Of a stretch of 64,000 bases of DNA, positions 17,589 to 26,231 are shown in pieces. A model generated the notes under the pieces. The model did not search any database. It saw nothing but the letters and a program-made list of their open reading frames with translations, and had not been told where the DNA came from. Numbering within the stretch: position 1 is the stretch's first letter; each line of letters opens with the position of its first letter. The stretch covers positions 1 through 64,000 of the forward strand of contig NZ_VLTJ01000024.1 in the NCBI RefSeq assembly GCF_007558815.1, read 5' to 3'. This stretch comes from Verticiella sediminum. GTDB lineage: Bacteria; Pseudomonadota; Gammaproteobacteria; Burkholderiales; Burkholderiaceae_B. Position numbers and translations under genes: made by a program.

Positions 17589-18788
17589 ATGCCCGCTCAT
17601 CAGATTCTTTCCGGCATCCGCGTGCTCGAGCTGGGCCAGCTCATCGCGGGGCCCTTCGCCGCCAAGACGCTCGCCGACTTCGGCGCGCGCGTCGTCAAGG
17701 TCGAGCCGCCCGGGCAGGGCGATCCGCTGCGCAAATGGCGCATGCTGGACGGCGACACATCGGTATGGTGGGAATCGCAGTCGCGCAACAAGGAATCCGT
17801 GTGCATCGACCTGCGCGGCCCCGAGGGCCAGGCGCTCGTGCGCACCCTGGCCGCCCAGGCCGACGTGCTGATCGAGAACTTCCGTCCCGGCACGCTGGAG
17901 AAATGGGGCCTGGGCTGGGACGTGCTGCACGCGCTCAACCCGCGCCTGATCCTGCTGCGCGTCTCGGGCTACGGGCAGAGCGGGCCCAAGGCACAGGAGC
18001 CGGGTTTCGCGGCCATCGCCGAGGCCATGGGCGGGCTGCGCTACCTGAACGGCGAGCCGGGCCGCGCGCCGGTGCGCGCCGGCCTGTCGCTGGGCGACAC
18101 CATCGCCGGGCTGCACGGCGCGCTGGGCGTCATGCTGGCGCTGTACGAGCGTGATGCGCGCGGCGGCATCGGGCAGGTGATCGACACCTCGCTGTTCGAG
18201 AGCATCTTCAACCTCACCGAGAGCCTGCTGCCCGAGTATTCGGTCTTCGGCGCCGTGCGCCAGCCCGCGGGCGCTTCGCTGCCGGGCATCGCCCCGTCCA
18301 ATGCGTATCTGTGCGGCGATGGCCAGTACGCCCTGATCGCCGGCAACGGCGACGCCATCTTCCAGCGCCTGATGCGCGCGATCGGGCGCGACGACCTGGC
18401 CGACGATCCGGCGCTTGCGCACAACGACGGGCGGGTGGCACAGATCGACCGCATCGACGGCGCGATCTCGGCCTGGACCGCCGTGCGCGACATCGACACG
18501 GTGCTCGACATCGTGCGCAGCGCCCAGGTGCCCTGCGGGCGCAACTACACGGCCCGCGACATCGCCGAGGATGCGCACTATCGCGCGCGCGAGGCCATCG
18601 TCACCGTGCGCAGCGCGCGCGGCGCGGAGGTGGCCATGCCCAACGTGGTGCCGCTGCTCTCGGCGACGCCCGGCAAGGTGCGCGAGCGCGCGCCCACGCT
18701 GGGCGAGCACACCGACGCGGCGCTGGCCGAAGCCGGGCTCGCGCCCGAGCGCATTGCCGAGCTGCGCCGCCGCGGGGTGATCGCATGA
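17589..18788 (+). CDS. CaiB/BaiF family (class III) CoA-transferase
   Basis: Moves CoA between acyl groups; 399 residues. The expected catalytic aspartate is Asp170 in the segment LSLGDTIAGLHGALG, and the N-terminus LSGIRVLELGQLIAGPFAA is typical. The start at 17589 has GGA eight bases upstream; an in-frame ATG at 17580 would add three residues. The stop overlaps the start of the lyase gene in ATGA, so the CoA ester made here is probably cleaved by the next enzyme. With the LysR gene upstream and Bug receptor downstream it forms an organic-acid uptake and activation module. Confidence 0.92.
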   Translation: MPAHQILSGIRVLELGQLIAGPFAAKTLADFGARVVKVEPPGQGDPLRKWRMLDGDTSVWWESQSRNKESVCIDLRGPEGQALVRTLAAQADVLIENFRPGTLEKWGLGWDVLHALNPRLILLRVSGYGQSGPKAQEPGFAAIAEAMGGLRYLNGEPGRAPVRAGLSLGDTIAGLHGALGVMLALYERDARGGIGQVIDTSLFESIFNLTESLLPEYSVFGAVRQPAGASLPGIAPSNAYLCGDGQYALIAGNGDAIFQRLMRAIGRDDLADDPALAHNDGRVAQIDRIDGAISAWTAVRDIDTVLDIVRSAQVPCGRNYTARDIAEDAHYRAREAIVTVRSARGAEVAMPNVVPLLSATPGKVRERAPTLGEHTDAALAEAGLAPERIAELRRRGVIA

Positions 18789-19819
18789 GCCCCGTCACCG
18801 GGTCGTCCGGCGGCGGCGAGCTCGTCCCGGGCAAGGAGGGGGAGCGGCGCCCGGAAGGATCGCCTCTGCGCCAGGGCGCGGCCGGCATGGCTTGCGCCCG
18901 TGTCGAGATCAACGAAGTCGGCCCGCGCGATGGCCTGCAGATCGAGCCGGTCTTCGTGCCCACCGACGAGAAGGTGCGTCTGGTCGATGCGTTGTCGGCC
19001 TGCGGTTTTGCGCGCATCGAAGTCACCAGCTTCACTTCGCCCAAGGCCATCCCGGCGCTGGCCGATGCCGAGGCCGTCCTGCAGCGGGTCGCGCGCGCGC
19101 CCGGTACGCGCTACACCGCGCTGGTACCCAACGTGCGCGGGCTGGAGCGCGCGCTCGCGTCCGGGGTCGACGAGGTCAACCTGGTCATGTCGGCGAGCGA
19201 GACGCACAACCGCGCGAACCTGCGCATGACGCGCGAACAGTCGGCGGGCCACCTGCTCGCCATCATCGAGGCGGCCCGGGTGCCGTGCAATGTGTCGATC
19301 TCGACGGCGTTCGGCTGCCCCTTCGAGGGCGAGGTCGACGCGTTCGAGGTGCAGCGCCTGGTCGGCGTCTTCGCCGCCGCCGGCGCGCGGGGCATCACCC
19401 TGTGCGACACCACCGGCATGGCCTATCCGACCCAGGTCGCCGGGTTGTGCGCGGCGGTGCTGCAGGCCCATCCGGGCCTGGCGCTCACCCTGCATACGCA
19501 CAACACGCGCGGCATGGCGCTGGCCAACGTCTTCGCCGCCTGGCAGGTGGGCGTGCGCCGCTTCGACGCCGCCGCCGGCGGCCTCGGCGGCTGCCCGTAC
19601 GCCCCGGGCGCGAGCGGCAACGTCAACACCGAGGAGCTGGTCCACCTCTTCGACAGCATGCGGGTGCCCTGCGGCGTGGATCTCGCGCGCCTGCTGGACT
19701 GCGTCGCCATGCTGCCCGCGCTGGTGCGGCGCGATCTCGCGCTGCCTCTGCTGCAGGCGGGCCACCGCCTGCGCCGCCATGCCGCGCCGGCATGGACGGA
19801 CACCCATTTCGCGGCCTGA
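18785..19819 (+). CDS. Hydroxymethylglutaryl-CoA lyase family protein
   Basis: DRE-TIM superfamily aldol-type lyase, 344 residues. Visible motifs are NEVGPRDGLQ at the barrel start, SISTAFGCPFEG, CDTTGMAYP, the metal-binding HTHNTRG pair of histidines and GGLGGCPYAPGASGN with the conserved cysteine. It would split a 3-hydroxy-3-methylacyl-CoA into acetyl-CoA (or pyruvate) and a smaller acid. The start at 18785 forms an ATGA overlap with the transferase; the first 34 residues are low-complexity and the ATG at 18887 is a plausible alternative. Pairing with a CaiB enzyme and a Bug receptor suggests degradation of a branched dicarboxylate. Confidence 0.9.
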   Translation: MSPVTGSSGGGELVPGKEGERRPEGSPLRQGAAGMACARVEINEVGPRDGLQIEPVFVPTDEKVRLVDALSACGFARIEVTSFTSPKAIPALADAEAVLQRVARAPGTRYTALVPNVRGLERALASGVDEVNLVMSASETHNRANLRMTREQSAGHLLAIIEAARVPCNVSISTAFGCPFEGEVDAFEVQRLVGVFAAAGARGITLCDTTGMAYPTQVAGLCAAVLQAHPGLALTLHTHNTRGMALANVFAAWQVGVRRFDAAAGGLGGCPYAPGASGNVNTEELVHLFDSMRVPCGVDLARLLDCVAMLPALVRRDLALPLLQAGHRLRRHAAPAWTDTHFAA

Positions 19820-19888
19820 AGCCGGCCGTTGCGCACGGCCACGAGCCGCCATCCCCTGCATCGTCACAAGCACAATAGGAGACCAACC

Positions 19889-20872
19889 ATGTCCGCCCTC
19901 GCTTTCTCGCGCCGACTGGGCGCCTGCGCCGTCCTGGCCCTGGGCATCGCCGCCGGCCCGGCCGCGGCCGCCGAGTACCCGAACCGGCCCGTCACCCTGA
20001 TCGTCTCGGCCGCGCCCGGCGGCACCACCGACATCGCCGCGCGCATGATCGCCGACCCGCTCGGCCGCGCGCTCGGCCAGTCGGTGGTGGTCGAGAACCG
20101 CCCCGGCGGCGCCGGCAGCATCGCCGCGCAGGCCGTCGCGCGCGCCAAGCCGGACGGCTATACGCTGTTGCTGCAGTACTCGGGCTTTCACGTCATCACG
20201 CCGCACATCACACCCAACCTGCCGTGGGACCCGGTGCAGAGCTTCGCGCCGGTGGCCAACGTGCTCTCGGCGCCGCAGGTGCTGGTGGTGCGCGAAGGCC
20301 TGGGCTATGCGCGGCTGGACGAACTGGTCGCCGCCGACCAGGCCAACCCCGGCAAGCTCAACTACGCTTCCTCGGGCGTGGGGTCGCTGCAGCAGGTGTC
20401 GACCGAGCTGCTGAACCAGATGGCCGGCACCAGGCTCGTCCACATCCCTTACAACGGCACCGGCCCCGCGATGAACGACCTCATCGGCGGCTCGGTGGAC
20501 CTGACCATCACCACGCCGCCGCCGCTGTTGCCGCACATCGCCGCCGGCAAGCTGCGCCCGCTGGTCGTGACGGGCACCGAGCGCCTGGCTTCGCTGCCCG
20601 ACGTGCCGACGGCCGCGGAGGCCGGCTATCCCGACCTGCTGGTGTCGTCCTGGTTCGCCATGTATGCGCCGCAGGGCACACCGGGCGCGGTGGTCGAACG
20701 GCTGGCCGGCGAGATCGAGCGCATCATGGCCACCGCCGAGTTCCGGGAGAAGGCCGAGAACCTGGGTGCCAAGGCCGAGTTCATGGGGCCGTCGGCGCTG
20801 GCCCAGTACACGCAGCAGGAACTCGATCGCTGGGGCGCGGTGATCCGCAAGGCCGGCATCAGCGCGCCCTGA
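19889..20872 (+). CDS. Tripartite tricarboxylate transporter receptor (Bug family)
   Basis: Periplasmic binding protein of 327 residues with signal peptide (cut near AAAAEYP). Family marks are YPNRPVTLIVSAAPGG, the ENRPGGAG loop and VPTAAEAGYP. Bug proteins are greatly expanded in Bordetella and relatives and bind carboxylates or amides, sometimes without a dedicated membrane transporter. GGAG lies eight bases before the ATG. It follows the transferase-lyase pair by 69 bp, so it most likely captures their substrate. No membrane TctAB genes occur in the window. Confidence 0.92.
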   Translation: MSALAFSRRLGACAVLALGIAAGPAAAAEYPNRPVTLIVSAAPGGTTDIAARMIADPLGRALGQSVVVENRPGGAGSIAAQAVARAKPDGYTLLLQYSGFHVITPHITPNLPWDPVQSFAPVANVLSAPQVLVVREGLGYARLDELVAADQANPGKLNYASSGVGSLQQVSTELLNQMAGTRLVHIPYNGTGPAMNDLIGGSVDLTITTPPPLLPHIAAGKLRPLVVTGTERLASLPDVPTAAEAGYPDLLVSSWFAMYAPQGTPGAVVERLAGEIERIMATAEFREKAENLGAKAEFMGPSALAQYTQQELDRWGAVIRKAGISAP

Positions 20873-20926
20873 GCCATCGCGCTGCGCACGGGCTGCGCCC
20901 GGTCCGCACAGACAGAACGGCAGGAG

Positions 20927-20949
20927 CGTCCCGGCGTAACATCGGGACG
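20927..20949. other. Hairpin between Bug and PanE-like genes
   Basis: Inverted repeat CGTCCCG, 9-base loop, CGGGACG, 22 bp before the start of the reductase gene. No T-run follows; it may partly separate the two genes or simply be a leader hairpin. Confidence 0.3.
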
Positions 20950-20970
20950 TTGCCATGCTGGAGTCGGAAC

Positions 20971-21882
20971 ATGAAGATCGCCGTGATGGGCGCGGGCGCC
21001 GTCGGCTGCTACTACGGCGCGATGCTCGCGCGTGCCGGACATGAGGTGGCCCTCGTCGGCCGGCCGATGCACGTCGAGGCGATGCGCCGCGACGGCCTGC
21101 GGCTGGAGTCGGCCGCCTGGACCGGCGCGGTGCCGGTGAGCGCCACCACCTCGGCGGCCGGTGTGGCCGGCGCCGAGGTGGTGCTCTTCTGCGTCAAGGC
21201 GACGGACACCGAGCGGACGGCGGCCCAGATGGCGCCCCACCTCGCCGCGGACGCCACCGTTATCAGCCTGCAGAACGGCGTGGACAACGTCGAGCGCCTG
21301 GCCGCGCGGCTCGGCCAGGTGGTCGTGCCGGGCGTGGTGTATGCCGCCGTGGCCATGGCCGGGCCCGGCATCGTGCGTCACCGCGGCGGCGGCGAGCTCG
21401 TGCTCGGCGCGGCGCCCGGCATCGAGTGCGTGGCGCAGGCGCTGCGCGCAGCGGGCGTCGATGCGGCCGTATCGTCCCGGGTGGCCGGCGCGCTGTGGGC
21501 CAAGCTCATCACCAATTGCGCCTACAACGCGCTGTCGGCCATCGTGCAGCGGCCGTATGGCGAGCTGGTGCAGGGCGAGAACGTCTGGGCTGTGATGCGC
21601 GATGCCGTCGACGAGTGCATCGCCGTGGCCGGCGCGGCCGGCATCGAACTGCCGGACGGCATCTGGGCGGGCGTGGAGAAGATCGCCGTCACCATGCCGG
21701 CGCAGGTCTCGTCCACGGCGCAGGATCTCGCGCGCGGCAAGCCCAGCGAGATCGACCACCTGAACGGCTACGTGCTGCGCAAGGGCGCGCAGCTCGGCGT
21801 GGCCACGCCGGTGAATCGGGCGCTGCACGCGCTGGTGCGCCTGCTCGAGCAGCGCCGGCACGGCCACGCTGCGCCGGGCTGA
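20971..21882 (+). CDS. 2-dehydropantoate 2-reductase family protein (PanE/ApbA-like)
   Basis: NADPH-dependent ketoacid reductase of 303 residues. The N-terminal Rossmann domain has GAGAVG at 7-12 and the C-terminal helical domain carries KLITNCAYNALSA and the KPSEIDHLNGYV segment, both typical of PanE. True PanE reduces ketopantoate for coenzyme A synthesis; catabolic clusters often hold paralogues acting on other 2-keto acids. Here it sits after the Bug gene of an organic-acid module, so a paralogue is at least as likely as the biosynthetic enzyme. GGAG is present before the ATG. Confidence 0.85.
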   Translation: MKIAVMGAGAVGCYYGAMLARAGHEVALVGRPMHVEAMRRDGLRLESAAWTGAVPVSATTSAAGVAGAEVVLFCVKATDTERTAAQMAPHLAADATVISLQNGVDNVERLAARLGQVVVPGVVYAAVAMAGPGIVRHRGGGELVLGAAPGIECVAQALRAAGVDAAVSSRVAGALWAKLITNCAYNALSAIVQRPYGELVQGENVWAVMRDAVDECIAVAGAAGIELPDGIWAGVEKIAVTMPAQVSSTAQDLARGKPSEIDHLNGYVLRKGAQLGVATPVNRALHALVRLLEQRRHGHAAPG

Positions 21883-21912
21883 CGCCGGAGAGCCTCACGC
21901 GCGGCCGGATGC

Positions 21913-22836
21913 TCAGTATTTCTCCGGCACGTAAAGCTCGCGCGGCAGTGTCGCCCGCTCATACTCCGGATTGAAGACTCGGTCCGGCAGCGTGATTTCC
22001 TCATGCGGCACGGGTTCGTACGGAACCTGCTGCAGCAGATGGTCGATGCAGTTCAAGCGGGCCCGCTTCTTGTCGTTGCCTTCGACGATGTACCAGGGCG
22101 CTTCCGGAATGCTGGTCCGGGCGAACATCTCTTCCTTCGCCTTGGTGTATTGCTCCCAGCGTACGCGCGACTGCAGGTCCATCGGGGAGAGCTTCCACTG
22201 TTTCATCGGGTCGTGGATGCGCATGAGAAAGCGCAGTTGCTGCTCCTCGTCGGTGATGGAGAACCAGTATTTGATGAGCCGGATGCCGGAACGCAACAGC
22301 ATGCGTTCGAATTCGGGTACGTCGTGAAAGAAGTCCTCGACCTGCTCCGGCGTCGCAAAGCCCATGACCCGCTCGACACCCGCCCGGTTGTACCAGGAGC
22401 GGTCGAACAGGACGATCTCGCCGCCTGCCGGCAGATGCGGCACGTAGCGCTGGAAATACCACTGCGTCTTCTCGCGATCGCTCGGTGCGGGCAACGCGGC
22501 CACGCGCACGTTGCGCGGATTGAGCCTCTGTGTGATGCGCTTAATCACGCCGCCCTTGCCCGCCGAGTCCCGTCCCTCGAAGAGCACGACGACCTTTTCC
22601 TTGGTGTGCGCCACCCAGTCCTGGAGCTTGATCAGTTCCGATTGGAGCCGAATCAGCTCCTGGAAATAGATGTGGCGCTCGAGAATGTCCGGATGCGCCT
22701 TCTTGTAGATCTTGGCGAGTTCCAGCGACAGGGCGGGTTCGGACAGCTCGAGTTCGTAGTCCTCGTCCAGCGTGTCCTGGAGTTCGGCCTTGAGCCATTC
22801 GGCGGCGCCGTTGCCTTTGCTGTCATATGACATCAT
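21913..22836 (-). CDS. ppk2: Polyphosphate kinase 2 (PPK2)
   Basis: Transfers phosphate between polyphosphate and nucleotides, cytoplasmic. The 307-residue size and single P-loop domain fit class I PPK2, which mainly phosphorylates nucleoside diphosphates. Walker A is GRDSAGKGG (88-96), Walker B and lid begin at VLFDRSWYNR (142-151). The start at 22836 is the first of two adjacent ATGs; an extension to 23037 has no support. It is monocistronic on the minus strand. A 12-bp-stem hairpin at 22920-22953 and a Pho-box-like repeat at 22965-22982 lie upstream, suggesting phosphate-linked control. Confidence 0.94.
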   Translation of the reverse strand: MMSYDSKGNGAAEWLKAELQDTLDEDYELELSEPALSLELAKIYKKAHPDILERHIYFQELIRLQSELIKLQDWVAHTKEKVVVLFEGRDSAGKGGVIKRITQRLNPRNVRVAALPAPSDREKTQWYFQRYVPHLPAGGEIVLFDRSWYNRAGVERVMGFATPEQVEDFFHDVPEFERMLLRSGIRLIKYWFSITDEEQQLRFLMRIHDPMKQWKLSPMDLQSRVRWEQYTKAKEEMFARTSIPEAPWYIVEGNDKKRARLNCIDHLLQQVPYEPVPHEEITLPDRVFNPEYERATLPRELYVPEKY

Positions 22837-22919
22837 TGCGCTTCGTTTTCCAGGGTTGGGCCGGTTGCGCCGGTTGCGGAATGCGCAAAGCGCGACCGGA
22901 TGATCGGCATGCGGCATCC

Positions 22920-22953
22920 AGCCTCTGCCGACGTGCCTTCTTCGGCAGAGGCT
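22920..22953. other. Strong hairpin upstream of ppk2
   Basis: Perfect 12-base inverted repeat (AGCCTCTGCCGA and its complement) around a 10-base loop, 84 bp before the ppk2 start and 152 bp after the stop of the SpmAB-like gene. There is no T-run on either side, so it is not a classical terminator. It could end transcription of the upstream gene with Rho or act in the ppk2 leader. Confidence 0.5.
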
Positions 22954-22964
22954 AGCAATCGCAG

Positions 22965-22982
22965 GTGACGCTTGCGTGACAG
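22965..22982 (-). promoter_or_regulatory. Pho-box-like direct repeat upstream of ppk2
   Basis: On the ppk2 strand the sequence reads CTGTCAC-GCAA-GCGTCAC: two GTCAC units 11 bases apart, the spacing of a PhoB box (consensus CTGTCAT, 4 bases, CTGTCAY). It lies about 130 bp before the ppk2 start. The first unit matches the consensus well and the second in GTCAC only. Confidence 0.45.
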
Positions 22983-23104
22983 CATGGGGCGTCGCGCTTA
23001 CGGGCATCCCGTGCGGATATGCCGGTCCCATACGCAAGGTTTAGCAGAATAGGCGGCCGCGCAATGCGGCCTGAGCCGGTCCGCACGCCGGAGGGGCCGC
23101 TTGC

Positions 23105-24334
23105 TCACCCGAAGAACCAATAGCACACCGTAATCGCCGCGAGCACGCCCACGAGATCGGCCAGAAGGGCGCAGCCCACCGCATGCCGGCTGCGCTGGAT
23201 GCCGACCGCGCCGAAGTACACCGCGAGCACGTAGAAGGTGGTTTCGGTGCTGCCCTGGACGGTGGCGGCGAGCAGGGCGGGGAAGCTGTCCACGCCGAAG
23301 TTCTGCATGGTCTCGATCATCAGCGCCCGGGCCGCGCTGCCCGAGAAGGGCTTGGCGAGCGCGGTGGGCAGGGCGTCGACGAAGCGGGTGTCCCAGCCGA
23401 TCCACGACACCGTGTAGCGGATGCCTTCGAGCAGGAAGTCCAGGGCGCCCGAAGCGCGCAGCACGCCGATCGCGCACAGCATGGCGACCAGGTAGGGCAG
23501 CAGGTTCTTGGCAACGTCGAAGCCCTCGCGCGCGCCGTCGACGAAGGCTTCGTAGACCGGTACCTTGCGCAGCACCCCGACGACCAGAAAGACCAGGATC
23601 ACGGCAAAGACCACGAGGTTGCCGAGCAGCGAGGAGAACGCCGCCATGGCCGCCGAGGACAGCCCGGCGAGCAGTGCCATGAACGTGCCGATCACCACGG
23701 CCGTGCCGCCCAGCCAGGCGAGCACGACCGGGTCCCACAGGCGCAGCCGCTGCACGAAGGCCACGGCGAACAGGGCGGCCAGGGTCGAGGCCGAGGTGGC
23801 GAGCAGGATCGGCAGGAACACCATGGCCGGGTCGGGCGCGCCCTGTTGCAGCCGGTACATGAAGATGGTGACCGGGAGCAGGGTCAGCGAGGATGCGTTC
23901 AGCGCCAGGAACAGGATCTGCGCGTTGGTGGCGGTGTCGGGCCTGGGGTTGAGCTCCTGCAGGGCGGCCATGGCGCGCAGGCCGATCGGCGTGGCGGCAT
24001 TGTCCAGGCCGATGCCGTTGGCCGCGAAGTTCATCGTGATCAAGCCGATCGAGTGGTGGCCGCGCGGCACCTCGGGCATCAAACGGGCGAAGAGGGGGGT
24101 GAGCAGCCGGGCGAGGCCGTCGATCAGGCCGGCCTTCTCGGCGATCTTGAGAAAACCCATCCAGAGGGCGAGCGTGCCGAACAGCACGATCATGATGTCC
24201 ACGGAAACCTTGGCCATGCCGAACAGCGCATCGACCAGTGCCGGGAAGACGGCGGCATCGCCGCCCACCAGCCAGCGGGCCATGGCCGCGAGCGCGGCGA
24301 CGACGAAGAATCCGAACCACAGGTAGTTGAGCAT
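23105..24334 (-). CDS. Nucleoside-recognition domain membrane protein (fused SpmA-SpmB type)
   Basis: Inner-membrane protein of 409 residues with roughly ten to twelve membrane segments, containing two Gate/nucleoside-recognition domains that correspond to spore maturation proteins A and B fused end to end. Conserved-looking stretches are GLITMNFAANGIGLDNAATPIG in the first half and VQGSTETTFYVLAVYFGAVG in the second. The organism type does not make spores, so the name reflects family only; a transport or nucleoside-linked role is possible but unproven. It starts at 24334 with an ATG just after the divergent cls promoter region. Confidence 0.88.
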   Translation of the reverse strand: MLNYLWFGFFVVAALAAMARWLVGGDAAVFPALVDALFGMAKVSVDIMIVLFGTLALWMGFLKIAEKAGLIDGLARLLTPLFARLMPEVPRGHHSIGLITMNFAANGIGLDNAATPIGLRAMAALQELNPRPDTATNAQILFLALNASSLTLLPVTIFMYRLQQGAPDPAMVFLPILLATSASTLAALFAVAFVQRLRLWDPVVLAWLGGTAVVIGTFMALLAGLSSAAMAAFSSLLGNLVVFAVILVFLVVGVLRKVPVYEAFVDGAREGFDVAKNLLPYLVAMLCAIGVLRASGALDFLLEGIRYTVSWIGWDTRFVDALPTALAKPFSGSAARALMIETMQNFGVDSFPALLAATVQGSTETTFYVLAVYFGAVGIQRSRHAVGCALLADLVGVLAAITVCYWFFG

Positions 24335-24484
24335 GGGCCCTCAGGCGAAGCGAGGCACGGGCCCGGGCGGCGTGGCGTTGCCGGCAGGCGCGGCCCCCCG
24401 CCGCGCGCCCCGGCAGACCCCGGATTCTACCAACGCAAATCAGCTAACATCGGCGGGTATCCACCCCGGAGCAATGCGCCGCCG

Positions 24485-25942
24485 ATGCAAAGTCTCAGCG
24501 AGTTCGTGGCCGAGTACTGGCCGCATGTGGTCCTGGTCATCACGACCCTGGGCAGCATAGGCGCAGCCATCCATGCGGCCATGACCAAGCAGGATGTGCG
24601 CGCGGCCATCGGCTGGGTCGCCCTGGTGCTCTTCTCGCCCGTGGCCGGCGTTGTGTTCTACCTGGTGGCCGGGGTCAATCGCGTGCGCTACAGCAAGGTG
24701 GGCCAGTTGCGCGCGCTGTCCGACCCGCTGATGCATCATCGTCCGGTGGTCTCGGACGTGGACGTCGCGGTGACGAGTTCGCCCCGCCTGCTCCCCATGA
24801 AGGTGCTCGGCGACCGGGTGAGCCAGTTCGCGCTGACCGCCGGCAACGTCGTGCAACCGCTCGACGGGGGCGACGAGGCCTATCCGGCCATGCTCGAAGC
24901 CCTGCGCTCGGCCACCCGCTGCATCGCGCTGGGCAGCTACATCTTCGACAACGACAGGGTCGGGCGCGAGTTCGCCGACGCCCTGATCGAGGCGCGCTCC
25001 CGCGGCGTGGAGGTGCGCGTGCTGATCGATTCGATCGGCGCCAAGTACTCGCGTCCGTCGATCACGTGGCGGCTCAATCGCGGGCGCATACGCACCGCCC
25101 TTTTCATGAGCAACAAGCTGGGGCTGCGCCTTCCCTATGCCAACCTGCGCAGCCACCGCAAGATCTGCATCGTCGACGGGCACATCGCCTTCACCGGCGG
25201 CATGAACATCCGCGCGGGTTTCGCGTCGGCGCCGGACGGGCCCAAGCCCGCGCGCGACGTGCACTTTCGCCTCGAAGGGCCGGTGGTGGCGCAGCTCATG
25301 ACGGTCTTCGCGCACGACTGGGAATTCACCACGCACGAATCGCTGCGCAACGAAACCTGGTTCCCGCCCGGCGCGGCGGCCTTCGTCGCCGACGGGCTGC
25401 CGGTGCGCGCGGTGGCTTCCGGCCCCGACCGCAACCTGGGCATCTCGCACGACATGATCGTCGGGGCACTGTCCATGGCGCAGGAGCGGGTCTGCATCCA
25501 GTCGCCGTATTTCCTGCCCGACCAGGCGCAGATCTCGGCGCTCACCATCGCCGCCCAGCGCGGCGTGCGCGTGGACGTGGTGATCCCCGGCACCAACAAC
25601 CTGCGGCTGGTCGACTATGCCATGACCGCCCAGCTCGACCAGCTCGTGGCCAAGGGCGTGCGGGTGTGGCGGGCAACCGGGCCGTTCGACCACTCCAAGC
25701 TCATGGCGGTGGACGGCATGTGGAGCTACGTCGGCTCGTCCAACCTCGATCCGCGCAGCATGCGCCTGAACTTCGAACTGGACATCGAGGTGTTCGGGCG
25801 CAGGCTCGCTCAATGGATCGTCGAGCACATCGAGGTGAAGATCGCCGGCGCCCGCCCCGAGACCTTGCAGACCCTGGCCGCGCGGCCGTTCCTGGTACGC
25901 TTGCGCAACCGCCTGATCTGGCTGGTGTCGCCCTATCTATAG
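24485..25942 (+). CDS. cls: Cardiolipin synthase (phospholipase D superfamily)
   Basis: Joins two phosphatidylglycerol molecules to cardiolipin in the inner membrane. The 485-residue product has two N-terminal membrane segments (about 12-32 and 40-62) and two HKD catalytic motifs: His224-Lys226-Asp231 in HRKICIVDG and His403-Lys405-Asp410 in HSKLMAVDG. This is the ClsA layout. The ATG at 24485 has GGAG about 14 bases upstream, rather far; no better in-frame start exists. It is divergent from the SpmAB-like gene. Confidence 0.94.
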   Translation: MQSLSEFVAEYWPHVVLVITTLGSIGAAIHAAMTKQDVRAAIGWVALVLFSPVAGVVFYLVAGVNRVRYSKVGQLRALSDPLMHHRPVVSDVDVAVTSSPRLLPMKVLGDRVSQFALTAGNVVQPLDGGDEAYPAMLEALRSATRCIALGSYIFDNDRVGREFADALIEARSRGVEVRVLIDSIGAKYSRPSITWRLNRGRIRTALFMSNKLGLRLPYANLRSHRKICIVDGHIAFTGGMNIRAGFASAPDGPKPARDVHFRLEGPVVAQLMTVFAHDWEFTTHESLRNETWFPPGAAAFVADGLPVRAVASGPDRNLGISHDMIVGALSMAQERVCIQSPYFLPDQAQISALTIAAQRGVRVDVVIPGTNNLRLVDYAMTAQLDQLVAKGVRVWRATGPFDHSKLMAVDGMWSYVGSSNLDPRSMRLNFELDIEVFGRRLAQWIVEHIEVKIAGARPETLQTLAARPFLVRLRNRLIWLVSPYL

Positions 25943-26068
25943 CGCCCCCTGCGGCGCGGGGCCGGCGCCCTGTGGTCTGCGGCCTGGGCGGCTGCGTTCG
26001 GCAGGCCTTTGCGTGCGGGAAAAGTGCCCGGGTGCCGGGGTTGCCGAAATTGTCCAGGCGAAACCAGC

Positions 26069-26100
26069 CGTATCGATGGTTAACGTAACTAGCCGATACG
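26069..26100. promoter_or_regulatory. Dyad and promoter-like region before the DUF6776 gene
   Basis: The gap 25943-26231 holds CGTATCG (26069-26075) and its complement CGATACG (26094-26100) around an AT-richer core with TTAACG and, 18 bases later, TATCCT, which could serve as -35 and -10 elements. Nothing else was seen in this gap. Confidence 0.35.
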
Positions 26101-26231
26101 AGTTATCCTGTACGGTTGCATGAGGCGCCACGCGCGGGCGCCCGGCGTCGCGGCGGCCATGCCTGCTGCGACGTCGTGTTTCATAGCAATATCTGTCGTA
26201 GCAAACGCCGCTCCAAGGAATTCCCCGCACG

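Noticed and set aside
23183-24484. Upstream extension of the cardiolipin synthase frame
   Set aside because: The extension is antisense to the SpmAB-like gene; family homology begins at 24485.
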